Source: Tissierella_A sp964489715
GTDB lineage: Bacteria > Bacillota > Clostridia > Tissierellales > Tissierellaceae
Direction: 5' to 3'
Assembly (NCBI GenBank): GCA_964489715.1
Contig: CAZBAK010000003.1
Span: 1 to 64,000, forward strand
Length of the DNA stretch: 64,000 nt
The translations under genes were made by a program, and so were the position numbers. Shown piece by piece: positions 53,487 to 63,110 of the stretch. Position 1 is the first letter of the stretch; the number at the start of each line of letters is the position of its first letter. Under the pieces are notes generated by a model, which saw nothing but the letters and a program-made list of their open reading frames with translations, was not told the DNA's origin and did no database searches.

Positions 53487-54017
53487 ATGTCAGATAAGAA
53501 AATTGAATTATATGATGATCAAATACAAGTATTGCAAAGAGTTGATCAATTATTAAAGGAAGGTTATAGAGAAGATGATATGTATATAATAGTAGATGAT
53601 GACGAGGAAATTTCAATGCTTAGAGGTTCTACAAATATAATGATAAAGGAAGAAGATGATTCATTATTTGATAGATTTAAAAATTTTTTAAAGGGGAATG
53701 ATTCTGTTACAGACGCTTTTAATAGGATGGATTTAGATGAAAAATATAGGGATAAATGCTATGAAGAGGTTGAAGATGGAAAAATTCTCCTTATGGTAAA
53801 TAAAGATTATGAAAGTAAATTCTATTTAACAGAAGATGGTATTATGGTCCCTAAGGAAGATTTAGAAGACTTAGAAGATGAGGAAATTATTGGATCTGTT
53901 AAAAAACCAGAAAATATAGAAGACAATTTAGGCTTTCAAGCAAGAAAAGAAAAAAATGTAGTAGGTGACTTTGTAGTAACAGATGTTGATAATAAAGAAA
54001 TTAAAGATAGAGAATAA
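53487..54017 (+). CDS. General stress protein, YflT domain
   Basis: Cytoplasmic protein of 176 residues. The first 110 residues fit the YflT/GSP17M family: a start of the type ELYDDQIQVLQRVDQLLKEGY, then YIIVDDDEE and a C-terminal VEDGKILLMVNKD strand. The tail is highly acidic. Bacillus GSP17M is sigma-B induced; here regulation is unknown. AAAGGAG precedes the ATG. Confidence 0.85.
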   Translation: MSDKKIELYDDQIQVLQRVDQLLKEGYREDDMYIIVDDDEEISMLRGSTNIMIKEEDDSLFDRFKNFLKGNDSVTDAFNRMDLDEKYRDKCYEEVEDGKILLMVNKDYESKFYLTEDGIMVPKEDLEDLEDEEIIGSVKKPENIEDNLGFQARKEKNVVGDFVVTDVDNKEIKDRE

Positions 54018-54028
54018 TTCTAAGAATA

Positions 54029-54066
54029 GATGCTCTTTCTAGTTGAAATTAGAGAGCATCTATCTT
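54029..54066 (+). terminator. Terminator after the YflT gene
   Basis: A hairpin with arms AGATGCTCTTTCTAG-like and AGAGAGCATCT and a short loop, then TTG-rich sequence. Confidence 0.8.
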
Positions 54067-54140
54067 GTGTAATATGATAAATAGGATATACTAAATAAGT
54101 AAGCTTTAAAAGATATTTTAATTAAATTGGAGGTAATAAT

Positions 54141-57050
54141 TTGGATTTTGAAGTTGGTAATATATATAAAGGATTTAAGCTTTTAGAAGAAAAAGAGGTA
54201 AAAGAAGCTAATTCTATATCAAGGCTTTTTACCCATGAAAAAACAGGTGCTAGACTTATTTATTTATCAAATAAAGATAATAATAAGGTTTTTACAATTG
54301 GATTTAGAACACCACCTGAAGATAGTACAGGGGTCCCTCATATCATTGAGCACTCTGTATTGTCTGGTTCTAAGAAATATAGGACCAAGGAACCATTTAT
54401 GGATCTAATAAAGGGTTCTCTGCAAACATTTTTAAATGCAATGACATATCCTGATAAAACAGTTTATCCAGTTGCCAGTAGAAATGATAAGGATTTTAAG
54501 AACTTAATGGATGTCTATCTAGACGCTGTATTTAATCCAAGAATATACGAATTAGAGGAAATATTTATGCAAGAAGGATGGCACTATGAGATAACGGATA
54601 AAGATGATCCTATAAAATATAAGGGAGTAGTATACAATGAAATGCGTGGAGCCTACTCTTCACCTGAATCCCTTCTAATTGAAAGTATATCTCAATCCTT
54701 ATTTCCAGAAAGTATATACAGGTTTTCCTCAGGAGGAGATCCCTATGTTATACCTGAATTAACCCATGAGAATTTTCTAAAATTCCATAGCAAATACTAT
54801 CATCCTTCCAACAGTTACATTTATCTATATGGAGATGGAGATGTGCTAGAGGACTTAGAATATATAGATAGAGAATATTTAAGTCAATATGATAGGAGAA
54901 ATATCAATACTCAAATTAAACTTCAAGAACCTGTAAAAACCGAGACTATAGAATACTATCCTGTCTCACAAGATGAAAGTGATGAAAATAAAGACTATAT
55001 AGCTTTAAACTTTGTACTTGGTAAGGCAACTGATAAAAAAGATAATCTAATGATAGATGTTTTAAATGATATTTTAATAAATTCTACTGCTGCTCCAGTT
55101 AAGAAAGCTCTATTGGATGCAGAGATAGGTGAAGATATACTAGGTTTTTCATCTGGAGGAATACAACCTGTATTCTCTATAGCTTCAAAAAACACAGACG
55201 AAAGTCGAAAAGCCGACTTTGAAAAAGTTGTATATGAAAGCTTAAATGATCTTGTTGAAAATGGAATAGATAAAAAACTAATTGAAGCCACTATAAATAA
55301 ACTAGAATATTATTTAAGGGAAGCTGGAGGAAATGCAACAGTTGGTATACTCTATGGACTTACTATCTTTGACAACTGGATATATGATGGAGATCCTCTA
55401 GCGCATCTGGAGTATGAAGAAACTCTTAAGTTTTTAAGAGAAGCTTTAAAAACTGATTATTATGAAGAATATATCAGGGAACACATTTTAAATAACAAAC
55501 ATAGGTCTCTGGTGCTTTTAAAACCTCAAAAAGGTCTAGCAGAAGAAAAGGATAAGATCTTAGCCCGTCAATTAGAGGCATATAAGGCTTCTTTAAGCAC
55601 TGATGAATTAAACATATTGATAGAAAAAAATAAGGCTTTAGAAAAGTTCCAACTTTCTGAAGATACTCTAGAAGATAAGAATACAATTCCTAAACTATCC
55701 ATAGAAGATGTTAACAGTAAGCCATTGGATATTCCACAGGAAGTTTATAAAGAGGATATAACACTTCTTTACCATGACTTATTTACTAGCGGTATTATCT
55801 ATTTCGACTTGTCTTTTGACTTAAATCATATAGAAAAAAACTTGATACCCTATGTAAATCTTCTATCTGAAATCATTGGCAATATAGATACTAAAAATTA
55901 TAGCTATGGTGATTTATCCAATGAAATATATGTAAATACAGGTGGAATAAATTTTGGAGCTACTGTATTATCCGATAGAAAAAGCGATAAAATATATCCG
56001 CAACTAATGATTACAAGTAAAGTAATAAGAGAAAAATCAATAAAAATGTTTGAACTAATAAGAGAACTTATCACCAATACAAAATTAGAAGATAAGAAAC
56101 GAATAAGAGAAATAATAAATCAAATGAAATCCAGAATGGAAATGAATATATATAGTTCAGGCCATAGTGTAGTTAAAAATAGGGTAACTTCTTATTTTTC
56201 TAAAGCTGGAAAATATAAAGAATTACTTTCAGGATTAGATTTTTTATGGTTTATTGAAGATCTAGCTAATAATTTTGATGAAAGATCAGATGAAATTCTA
56301 GAAAATTTAAATAAAACTTATACTTTAATATTTAACAAAAACAATCTAATAGTAAATGTAACTGGGGAAAAAGAAGATTTAGACTTAGTTAACAAGCATC
56401 TACATCTTATTAAAGATGTATTACAAGAAGAAGTATATGATTATAGGGAAATAGACCTAAAGCTGGAAAAATTAAATGAAGGTATTCTTTCTTCTGCCAA
56501 TGTACAATATGTAGCAAAAGGATACAATTTAAAAGAACTTGGCTATGATTATACTGGCAATATGGCAGTGCTTTCTACTATTTTGAGCCGTGACTACCTT
56601 CACAATTGGATACGTGCTAAGGGTGGAGCTTATGGAGCTGGTATAGGCATTAATGTACAGGGAGATATCTCAACCTTCTCCTATAGAGATCCAAATCTAG
56701 TAGAAACTCTTGAAATCTATGACAATATACCTGAGTATCTTAGAGAGGTAAAACTAAGTAAGGAAGATCTTACAAACTATATTATAGGAACTATGAATAA
56801 ATTAGATCCCCCTTTAACAGCTTCGCAAAAGGGACGTATTGCCCTCAATAGATATATAACTAATGCTAAAGATGAAGATTTTAAAAAACAAATTGATGAA
56901 GTTCTATCCACAAGTTTAGAAGACATACAATCCTATGAAGAATTACTTGAAAAAATAATGCAAGAAAACTATCTTTGTGTTCTTGGAAATGAAACAAAGA
57001 TAAGGGAAAATAAAGAAGTATTTTCTAATCTTGTTCAACTTAGAAAGTAA
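54141..57050 (+). CDS. M16C insulinase-family peptidase (PreP/Cym1-like)
   Basis: Zinc metallopeptidase of 969 residues, the full single-chain length of the M16C (presequence protease) group, which degrades peptides inside a closed chamber. The inverted zinc motif HIIEH (near residue 71) and the distal Glu in YNEMRGAYS form the active site; the C-terminal half is the inactive M16 repeat with RAKGGAYGAG. The start is a TTG at 54141 directly behind GGAGGT. No signal peptide, so cytoplasmic. It suits peptide recycling. Confidence 0.95.
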   Translation: MDFEVGNIYKGFKLLEEKEVKEANSISRLFTHEKTGARLIYLSNKDNNKVFTIGFRTPPEDSTGVPHIIEHSVLSGSKKYRTKEPFMDLIKGSLQTFLNAMTYPDKTVYPVASRNDKDFKNLMDVYLDAVFNPRIYELEEIFMQEGWHYEITDKDDPIKYKGVVYNEMRGAYSSPESLLIESISQSLFPESIYRFSSGGDPYVIPELTHENFLKFHSKYYHPSNSYIYLYGDGDVLEDLEYIDREYLSQYDRRNINTQIKLQEPVKTETIEYYPVSQDESDENKDYIALNFVLGKATDKKDNLMIDVLNDILINSTAAPVKKALLDAEIGEDILGFSSGGIQPVFSIASKNTDESRKADFEKVVYESLNDLVENGIDKKLIEATINKLEYYLREAGGNATVGILYGLTIFDNWIYDGDPLAHLEYEETLKFLREALKTDYYEEYIREHILNNKHRSLVLLKPQKGLAEEKDKILARQLEAYKASLSTDELNILIEKNKALEKFQLSEDTLEDKNTIPKLSIEDVNSKPLDIPQEVYKEDITLLYHDLFTSGIIYFDLSFDLNHIEKNLIPYVNLLSEIIGNIDTKNYSYGDLSNEIYVNTGGINFGATVLSDRKSDKIYPQLMITSKVIREKSIKMFELIRELITNTKLEDKKRIREIINQMKSRMEMNIYSSGHSVVKNRVTSYFSKAGKYKELLSGLDFLWFIEDLANNFDERSDEILENLNKTYTLIFNKNNLIVNVTGEKEDLDLVNKHLHLIKDVLQEEVYDYREIDLKLEKLNEGILSSANVQYVAKGYNLKELGYDYTGNMAVLSTILSRDYLHNWIRAKGGAYGAGIGINVQGDISTFSYRDPNLVETLEIYDNIPEYLREVKLSKEDLTNYIIGTMNKLDPPLTASQKGRIALNRYITNAKDEDFKKQIDEVLSTSLEDIQSYEELLEKIMQENYLCVLGNETKIRENKEVFSNLVQLRK

Positions 57051-57056
57051 ATAGTA

Positions 57057-57087
57057 AAAGGAGCAATCGCCTATGATTGCTCCTTTT
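57057..57087. terminator. Bidirectional terminator, M16 peptidase and ilvA
   Basis: A 12-bp stem (AAAGGAGCAATC and complement) with a 6-nt loop, then TTTTT. Confidence 0.9.
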
Positions 57088-57107
57088 TGCTATTGTTAAT
57101 AACATTC

Positions 57108-58319
57108 TTAGTTACTAACATTTAATCTTTGGATTTCATAGCCATTTTTCTTTAGCTCATCTATTATGGCCTTTATATGTTCTTCTCCATTAGTTTCTGC
57201 AGTTACTTGAAGTTCTACGTCATGGAATCTATCAAGATTTTTAAACTGATTGTGATCAAGTTTAATTACATTTGCATTTAAATCTGTAAGTATTTTTGAA
57301 ACAAGTAGTAATTGTCCTGGCTTATCCGGAAGATCTATTGAAAAACTAAATATTCTTCCTCTTTGTATAAGTCCTTTATTTATCATTGAAGAGATAGTAA
57401 GCACATCAATATTTCCTCCACTTATTATGGATACAACTTTTTTATCTTTCTCTTTTATTTTCTTAAGTCCTGCCACAGCTAATATACCTGCATTTTCAGC
57501 TATAATCTTATGTTTTTCTACTAGCAATAAAAATGCTTCCATAAGCTCATAATCAGAAACTGTTATTATTTCATCTATATATTCACAAATGTATTTATAG
57601 TTAACATCACCCAATCTTTTTACAGCCGCTCCATCAGCTATTGTTATAGCTTCATCTAATTCTACTACTTTCCCCTCTTGCAGACACTTAGTAGCAGAAG
57701 CAGCACCTTCAGGTTCTACACCTATGATCTTTATTTCTGGATTTTTAAGTTTAGCTGCAGCTGCAACTCCTGAGGATAATCCACCCCCACCCATAGGAAC
57801 TAAAATTATATCAGCATCAGGTACTTCATCTAATACTTCTAAAGCGATTGTTCCCTGTCCTTCTATTATTTCTTCGTCATCAAATGGATGTATAAAAGTA
57901 TAACCATGCTCTTTTTGAAGTTCTAAGGCCTTTTTATGAGCATCGTCGTAAACTTCTCCATGCAAGACAACTTCCGCACCATAATCCCTAGTTGCTTGAA
58001 CCTTTATTAAAGGAGTATGTTTAGGCATTACTATAACAGATTTTAGGCCTAACTTTTCTGCAGCTAAGGCTACTCCCTGAGCATGGTTGCCAGCAGATGA
58101 AGATATTACACCCTTCTCTTTTTCTTCTTTAGAAAGTTTCGATATTTTATTATATGCTCCTCTAACCTTAAAAGAACCCGTTATTTGAAGGTTTTCTGGT
58201 TTTAAATACACCTCATTCCCACTTTCATTTGAAAATACTTTACTATATATAACTTCTGTTCTAGTTATAACAGTTTTTAATCTTTCTCTTGCTTCAATAA
58301 AATCATATAATCTAAGCAT
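57108..58319 (-). CDS. ilvA: Threonine ammonia-lyase with C-terminal ACT domain
   Basis: PLP enzyme converting threonine to 2-oxobutyrate and ammonia, the entry to isoleucine synthesis. It has 403 residues. Seen: PLP lysine in ITGSFKVRGAYNK, SSAGNHAQGVA, glycine-rich PMGGGGLSSG, and a single ACT domain at about 325-403 for amino acid sensing. The length fits both IlvA and catabolic TdcB. The upstream T-box with an Ile specifier argues for the biosynthetic role. GGAGAG precedes the ATG. Confidence 0.92.
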   Translation of the reverse strand: MLRLYDFIEARERLKTVITRTEVIYSKVFSNESGNEVYLKPENLQITGSFKVRGAYNKISKLSKEEKEKGVISSSAGNHAQGVALAAEKLGLKSVIVMPKHTPLIKVQATRDYGAEVVLHGEVYDDAHKKALELQKEHGYTFIHPFDDEEIIEGQGTIALEVLDEVPDADIILVPMGGGGLSSGVAAAAKLKNPEIKIIGVEPEGAASATKCLQEGKVVELDEAITIADGAAVKRLGDVNYKYICEYIDEIITVSDYELMEAFLLLVEKHKIIAENAGILAVAGLKKIKEKDKKVVSIISGGNIDVLTISSMINKGLIQRGRIFSFSIDLPDKPGQLLLVSKILTDLNANVIKLDHNQFKNLDRFHDVELQVTAETNGEEHIKAIIDELKKNGYEIQRLNVSN

Positions 58320-58342
58320 ATTTTCTCTCTCCTTTTTTTACA

Positions 58343-58645
58343 TAAAAAAATCCCTAGTATATATTTATATATACTAGGGACGAATCAACCGTGGTACCAC
58401 CCAATCTTTACACTTATTCTAAGTGCCTTTTAAGACCCAAAGATTTACTTTTAGTCCTAGCCATATAACGGTGGCGCTTCTTTTTTAAAAAAAGAATACC
58501 GATAAAGATTACTCTATAATTTCATCTTTACAGCCTTAGAGGGATCATTATACATATTTAATGCTGACTCTCACCATATGTCAGTTCTCTGTAGTTAAAT
58601 TTACTGTACTTTTATCTCTAAGATAACTTTTGTCTATTAATTTAT
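58343..58645 (-). promoter_or_regulatory. T-box leader of ilvA, Ile specifier
   Basis: On the minus strand: stem I with GGTGAGAGTCAGC, specifier AUC (58543-58545) in AATGATCCCTCT, and the T-box GGGTGGTACCACGG (58390-58403). A terminator hairpin TCCCTAGTATATATA/TATATACTAGGGA ends in a T run (58343-58380). Uncharged tRNA(Ile) should induce the gene. Confidence 0.88.
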
Positions 58646-58707
58646 ACTTATTCTATTACATATAGGATTAAATTGCAATAGTTTTAATTTGCTTCTAGTT
58701 AATTTCT

Positions 58708-59571
58708 TTAATTAAATATGGAATCAAAGAAATTTTTTATTGAATCTAATATTTTTTCTAATAAGGACTTTACTTCTTCATTGTTTTTTAATGTATCATC
58801 TAATTTCTTTCCTATGTCTTGAAGTTGATTTTTTATATTCTCAGAGTTCAACTCAAGTTTTGTTATCTTTTCCATAAGATCTCCAATTTTTTGAATTTGA
58901 TCAGTATTTAAATTAATATCTAATTTACCTGCTATTTCGATTATAATCTTCTTAATTTCTTCTGGATCTTTTATATCTTTTTCTATTACACTTTCCTTAA
59001 CTTCTTTAAAAAGTTCTGAAGCTTTGTCTTGTCCTATTTCTTCTCCCAGTTCTCCAACTTTTACTACTTCTTCATTTGCAACCTTTTTTTGTTCTTCACT
59101 TATCTTTTGACCTGTAGCCTCTTCAAAGGCTTTTAAGATACCAGTTAATGCTCCAGTACCAGAAACAGGAAAAGGTGCAGCTGCTACTACTCTAGCATTT
59201 TTTACTCCTGCTGTTACAAGAGCATTAGCATACATTTCTTTTGTAACCCAAGATATATTATAAGTTTCAACACTTATACCAGAACCTTCATCTAATAATT
59301 CTACATAGGCTGAACTAAGAGTTTTATTTCCAATTTGAGCTTCTGTTGCTACTCCTTCTAAATACTTTCTTTCTTCCTGATTGTTTATTTCTATTATCTC
59401 AACATCTTTTTCATCTACATTAAAGATTTCTAACATTTGACTTCTTTGAGAAGCATCTATGTCTTTAGCAAGTGTAACAACCCTATCACTATCTGCATAT
59501 GCAAAACTAGTAAATATAAATATAAAGCTTAAGATCAGACTAATGTTTTTTAGCATTTTACTTTTTTTCAT
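58708..59571 (-). CDS. Secreted DUF1002 protein
   Basis: Exported protein of 287 residues with a Sec signal peptide (1-26, ending FAYA). The DUF1002 domain (about 27-170) contains AYVELLDEGSGISVETYNI and KNARVVAAAPFPVSGTGALTG. The C-terminal 100 residues are helical and charged, probably coiled coil. The Bacillus relative is YpuA; function not known. GAGGTGG precedes the ATG at 59571. Confidence 0.88.
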   Translation of the reverse strand: MKKSKMLKNISLILSFIFIFTSFAYADSDRVVTLAKDIDASQRSQMLEIFNVDEKDVEIIEINNQEERKYLEGVATEAQIGNKTLSSAYVELLDEGSGISVETYNISWVTKEMYANALVTAGVKNARVVAAAPFPVSGTGALTGILKAFEEATGQKISEEQKKVANEEVVKVGELGEEIGQDKASELFKEVKESVIEKDIKDPEEIKKIIIEIAGKLDINLNTDQIQKIGDLMEKITKLELNSENIKNQLQDIGKKLDDTLKNNEEVKSLLEKILDSIKNFFDSIFN

Positions 59572-59633
59572 CTTTCCACCTCTTCTAATATTTGATTATC
59601 TTTATTTTATCATAAAATTCATATTAATGATAT

Positions 59634-60230
59634 TTATTTTACAAAAGTGAAACTTTCAATTATTCCAGGAACCTCTTGAACCATTTCTTGGACTGTTTCA
59701 AATTCATCCTTATTTTCTTCTTTTAATAACTCCTCTGTAGGTTCCATTACATTTAAATATGAAAAAGTCTTGCCATCTTTTTCAACTATATACATTAAGA
59801 ATAATTCTTGCCAATCCTCATGTTCTATAGACTCATTCATTATTACTATTGTAAATATATTACTAGAAAGATCATCCTTATTAAAATTAAACTCTACACT
59901 ATCATTTATATCATCTATCCATGGCTTTTTTTCAACCACATAAGTACCCTTCCATGATGCTGGCAAATCTAATCTAAATCCATACTTATCATCTTCATAA
60001 ACTATTTTATCCCTACTTAGATCTACATCCTTATTATCAACTTCTATTTCAGAATTAGCTTCTTCGATTTCCTCTTCCTCTTCACTTTCCTTAGGCTTTT
60101 CTGTAACTATTTCATGACTGTCTGTATTGTTTTCAAGATCCTTATCTATAACCTTATCACTATCTTTTCTACATCCAAATAGTAGAGTAATACTCAAACA
60201 TAATATTAATACTTTTAATGACTTTCTCAT
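59634..60230 (-). CDS. Hypothetical lipoprotein
   Basis: Lipoprotein of 198 residues. Signal peptide with lipobox LFGC, a long acidic Glu/Asp linker (about 25-70), then a globular domain beginning YGFRLDLPASWKGTYV. This resembles small domains of uncharacterised Firmicutes lipoproteins. The ATG at 60230 has GGAGG 8 nt upstream; the GTG at 60239 lies too close. Role unknown. Confidence 0.8.
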   Translation of the reverse strand: MRKSLKVLILCLSITLLFGCRKDSDKVIDKDLENNTDSHEIVTEKPKESEEEEEIEEANSEIEVDNKDVDLSRDKIVYEDDKYGFRLDLPASWKGTYVVEKKPWIDDINDSVEFNFNKDDLSSNIFTIVIMNESIEHEDWQELFLMYIVEKDGKTFSYLNVMEPTEELLKEENKDEFETVQEMVQEVPGIIESFTFVK

Positions 60231-60306
60231 ATCTCTCACCTCCTGAACTATAAGCTAAAGTTTGTTTTAATTTTATTTTTTAAAAGCTTTTTATAGATTA
60301 AAATCA

Positions 60307-60332
60307 AACTTCCACTTTGAATCGTGGAAGTT
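60307..60332 (-). terminator. Terminator after the VOC gene
   Basis: A 9-bp stem (AACTTCCAC/GTGGAAGTT) with an 8-nt loop, then a T-rich stretch on the minus strand. Confidence 0.75.
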
Positions 60333-60339
60333 ATAATTT

Positions 60340-60795
60340 TTATTCTACAGTCTCAATTAGCTCTAAAATTATACCATCTGGATCTTTAAAATAAACTGCC
60401 TTACTTCTTCCAAAGCCTTGATCTGTTAAATCAAAATATTGAGGTTCTGACAAAAATTCCACATCTTTTTTTAAAAGATCCCTGTATACCTTTTCTATAT
60501 CCTTTACACTAAAACATACTTCAGATATAGATATTTTATTTAATTTTATATTTTCATCTTTTTCAAATCCATTTTTAAACTCTATAAGTTCAATGGTGGG
60601 AGTATTAATTTTATCACTTCCATTTAAATAGGCAATTTCTACCTTACAATTCTTAATATTGAATAATTTTTCAGTTGCCTTGCCTTCCATAGTCATTTGA
60701 CCTTGAAAATTTAAACCCAAAGTATTTTTATAAAAGTCTATAGAGTTTTCTAAATCAGAAACAGTTAATCCAATATGAATTACTTCATCTATCAT
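60340..60795 (-). CDS. VOC family protein (glyoxalase/epimerase-like)
   Basis: Vicinal oxygen chelate fold protein of 151 residues. Metal-type residues: His in VIHIGLTV, Glu in TIELIEF and Glu in GIILELIE; the third is less clear (ISEVCFSV has no His). Could be a methylmalonyl-CoA epimerase relative or a resistance-type protein; not assignable. A TCCTCC-derived GGAGGA precedes the ATG. It is 38 bp downstream of the aldolase gene. Confidence 0.82.
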   Translation of the reverse strand: MIDEVIHIGLTVSDLENSIDFYKNTLGLNFQGQMTMEGKATEKLFNIKNCKVEIAYLNGSDKINTPTIELIEFKNGFEKDENIKLNKISISEVCFSVKDIEKVYRDLLKKDVEFLSEPQYFDLTDQGFGRSKAVYFKDPDGIILELIETVE

Positions 60796-60833
60796 AAAAT
60801 ATCCTCCTAAATCAACTCTATACTACTATATTC

Positions 60834-61721
60834 TTATACAATAGAAGCCTTATAAATTTCTTCTATAGATTCTCCTAGTGTTTTTTCAAATTCTCTCTCT
60901 GTTTGATCTACTTTTATATCTTGTAATAGAGCTCTAGAGAAACTTGCAATCAATCCTGGATTTTTCTTCAAAGCCTCTACAGCAAATTCCCTGCTATATC
61001 CTCCAGAAAGTGCAACTACTCTCATGACTTGTGGGTGATTAATCAGTTGGGCAAAAAAATCATCTTTGCTTGGTATTGAAAGTTTCAGCATGACTTTCTC
61101 ATCTTTATCGAGTTTATTTAAATGTTTTAATATTTCTTTTTTCATGATGTTTTCAGATTCTTCTTTGTCTTTACTATTAATATCTATTTCTGGTTCCAAT
61201 ATAGGAACTAGTCCCTTTTTAATTATATCTTTACCAACTTCAAATTGTTGTTCAACGATCTTTTGAATGCCCTCTGGATTAGCTTCTTTTATAACAGAAC
61301 GCATCTTAGTGCCAAATATATTTCTTTCTAAAGCCCTTTCAAGTAGAGAGTCCAGTTCCGGCATAGCCTTCATAAGTTGAACTCCATCTTTTAATTCTTC
61401 TAAACCTTTATCTACTTTTAATATTGGGACTATTCCCTTTTTATCCCACAGGTAATCCCCTGTATATAGTCCTTCTATCTTTCTATCCATGGTATCTTCA
61501 AATAAAATAGCACCTAAAATATGTTTAGAGTCAAAAACTGGACTAGTAATAATTCTACTCCTCATTTCATGAACAAGTTTAAACATTTTTTCATCATTAT
61601 CATATTTATCTTCACTTATTCCATAGGCTGCTAATGCCTTAGGTGTACTTCCACCACTTTGATCTAATGCTGCAATAAAACCCTTATCATTTGTTAATCT
61701 TTCAGCTTGATTTTTATTCAT
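60834..61721 (-). CDS. fda: Class I fructose-bisphosphate aldolase
   Basis: Schiff-base aldolase cleaving fructose 1,6-bisphosphate, 295 residues, of the Staphylococcus Fda type. Seen: FIAALDQSGGSTPKAL at the N-terminus, AILFEDTMD, PILKVDKGLE (substrate-binding), PILEPEID, the Schiff-base lysine segment VMLKLSIPS and ALSGGYSREFA. A single metabolic gene linking the hexose phosphates of the nag and Pgm enzymes with glycolysis. Confidence 0.95.
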   Translation of the reverse strand: MNKNQAERLTNDKGFIAALDQSGGSTPKALAAYGISEDKYDNDEKMFKLVHEMRSRIITSPVFDSKHILGAILFEDTMDRKIEGLYTGDYLWDKKGIVPILKVDKGLEELKDGVQLMKAMPELDSLLERALERNIFGTKMRSVIKEANPEGIQKIVEQQFEVGKDIIKKGLVPILEPEIDINSKDKEESENIMKKEILKHLNKLDKDEKVMLKLSIPSKDDFFAQLINHPQVMRVVALSGGYSREFAVEALKKNPGLIASFSRALLQDIKVDQTEREFEKTLGESIEEIYKASIV

Positions 61722-61868
61722 ATTCTACTCCTTTTTATATGCTTTATTTAGATAAATACTTTATATATTTAAAGTATAATATTAACTCTTATATATACTC
61801 TTACCCAATATATAACATTGTAATATTACATATAAGTTACAATTTTCTTAAAACTAGCTTAAGAAATA
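61722..61868. other. Intergenic spacer upstream of fda
   Basis: AT-rich spacer, no gene or structured element recognised apart from the next terminator; holds the fda promoter. Confidence 0.4.
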
Positions 61869-61918
61869 AAAACTGATCCTGTAAATTGGATGTAAAATCA
61901 ATTTACAGGATCAGTTTT
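61869..61918 (-). terminator. Terminator after the M20 amidohydrolase gene
   Basis: A 20-bp stem (AAAACTGATCCTGTAAATTG and complement) with a 10-nt loop. Confidence 0.92.
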
Positions 61919-61921
61919 ATC

Positions 61922-63097
61922 TTATTTGTTTTCCTTTAACCATCCTATAGCAGAAGTAGTTAAAAGACTAGCTCCATAGATCATAGCTTTTTCATCAAAC
62001 ATTACACCAGGATTATGATGGGAAAAGTTGTTTCCATCTACATTACAATTAAGCATCATATATGCTGTTGGAACTTCAAGGCTAACATCAGCCATATCTT
62101 CAGATGCCATTACCTTAGTGTCTGGAATAGTCTTAAGTTCAGGAAAATCTCTATTCAAAATTTCTACAATATTTTGAGTAAATTCAGGGTTTGAGTACAT
62201 TGAAGGAACACCTGAGAAAAAATCTAGTTCTATTTTACAGCCTGTTGTCAATGAAACCCCTTCAACAATCTCTAACATTCTCTTCTTTAATTTTTCTCTC
62301 ACCTGAGGATTATAAGTTCTCATAGTTCCCTGCATAGTAGCTGTCTCAGGAATTACATTGGAACTTGATCCTGAAGATAGCTGACCAAATGTAAGAGTTG
62401 TTGTATCTGAAGGAGGGTTCTCTCTTGATATAAGTTTACTAAAATTTTGATAAATATTAACTGCAGCATTAATAGGGTCTATAGCTGTATGAGGATAGGC
62501 ACCATGTCCGCCTTTACCCACTATATGGATTTTAAAATTATCACAAGAGGTTGTCATATAACCTAGATTATATTCCGCAGACCCAACCCCCTCATCAAGT
62601 GCAGTGTGAAGAGCCATAGCAGCATCCACCTTAGGATTTTCTAAAACACCTTCTCGAATCATCATCTTGGCACCTTCAAATATTTCTTCGCCTGGTTGAA
62701 ACATAAGTTTAACTTTTCCAGGAAATTTATCCTTATTCTCCATTATAATTTTAGCAGCTCCTAAAAGCATGGAAGTATGAAGATCATGACCGCAGCCATG
62801 GAATTTTCCTTTGTTTTTAGATTTATAAGGCAAATCATTGTCTTCATCCATTGGAAGAGCATCCATATCAGCTCTCAGCAATAGAGTTTTACCTTCAGCA
62901 TTTCCTTCAATTATAGCCGAAAGTCCAGATGAACCATACTCTTTAATATCACTTACTCCTAGCTCTTCTAGTTTAGATTTTACAAACTTTTTAGTTTGTG
63001 GAAGATCTAAACCTACTTCAGGATACATGTGCATATGTCTTCTGTTTTCTTGCATTTCTGGAAATAATTCTTCTGCTCTTTTAAAAATTTTATTCAT
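61922..63097 (-). CDS. M20 family amidohydrolase (IAA-amino acid hydrolase type)
   Basis: Zinc or manganese amidohydrolase of 391 residues that removes acyl groups from amino acids or peptides. Seen: MHMYPEVGLDLP, ADMDALPM, FHGCGHDLHTSMLLG, MFQPGEE (catalytic Glu) and a dimerisation domain at about 180-290 (GHGAYPHTAIDP). The C-terminal metal His is in NFSHHNPGVMFD. It is 13 bp downstream of a KdgT-type permease gene, so the two are probably co-transcribed; the pairing of substrates is not obvious. Confidence 0.92.
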   Translation of the reverse strand: MNKIFKRAEELFPEMQENRRHMHMYPEVGLDLPQTKKFVKSKLEELGVSDIKEYGSSGLSAIIEGNAEGKTLLLRADMDALPMDEDNDLPYKSKNKGKFHGCGHDLHTSMLLGAAKIIMENKDKFPGKVKLMFQPGEEIFEGAKMMIREGVLENPKVDAAMALHTALDEGVGSAEYNLGYMTTSCDNFKIHIVGKGGHGAYPHTAIDPINAAVNIYQNFSKLISRENPPSDTTTLTFGQLSSGSSSNVIPETATMQGTMRTYNPQVREKLKKRMLEIVEGVSLTTGCKIELDFFSGVPSMYSNPEFTQNIVEILNRDFPELKTIPDTKVMASEDMADVSLEVPTAYMMLNCNVDGNNFSHHNPGVMFDEKAMIYGASLLTTSAIGWLKENK

Positions 63098-63110
63098 AAT
63101 AGTCTCCTTT

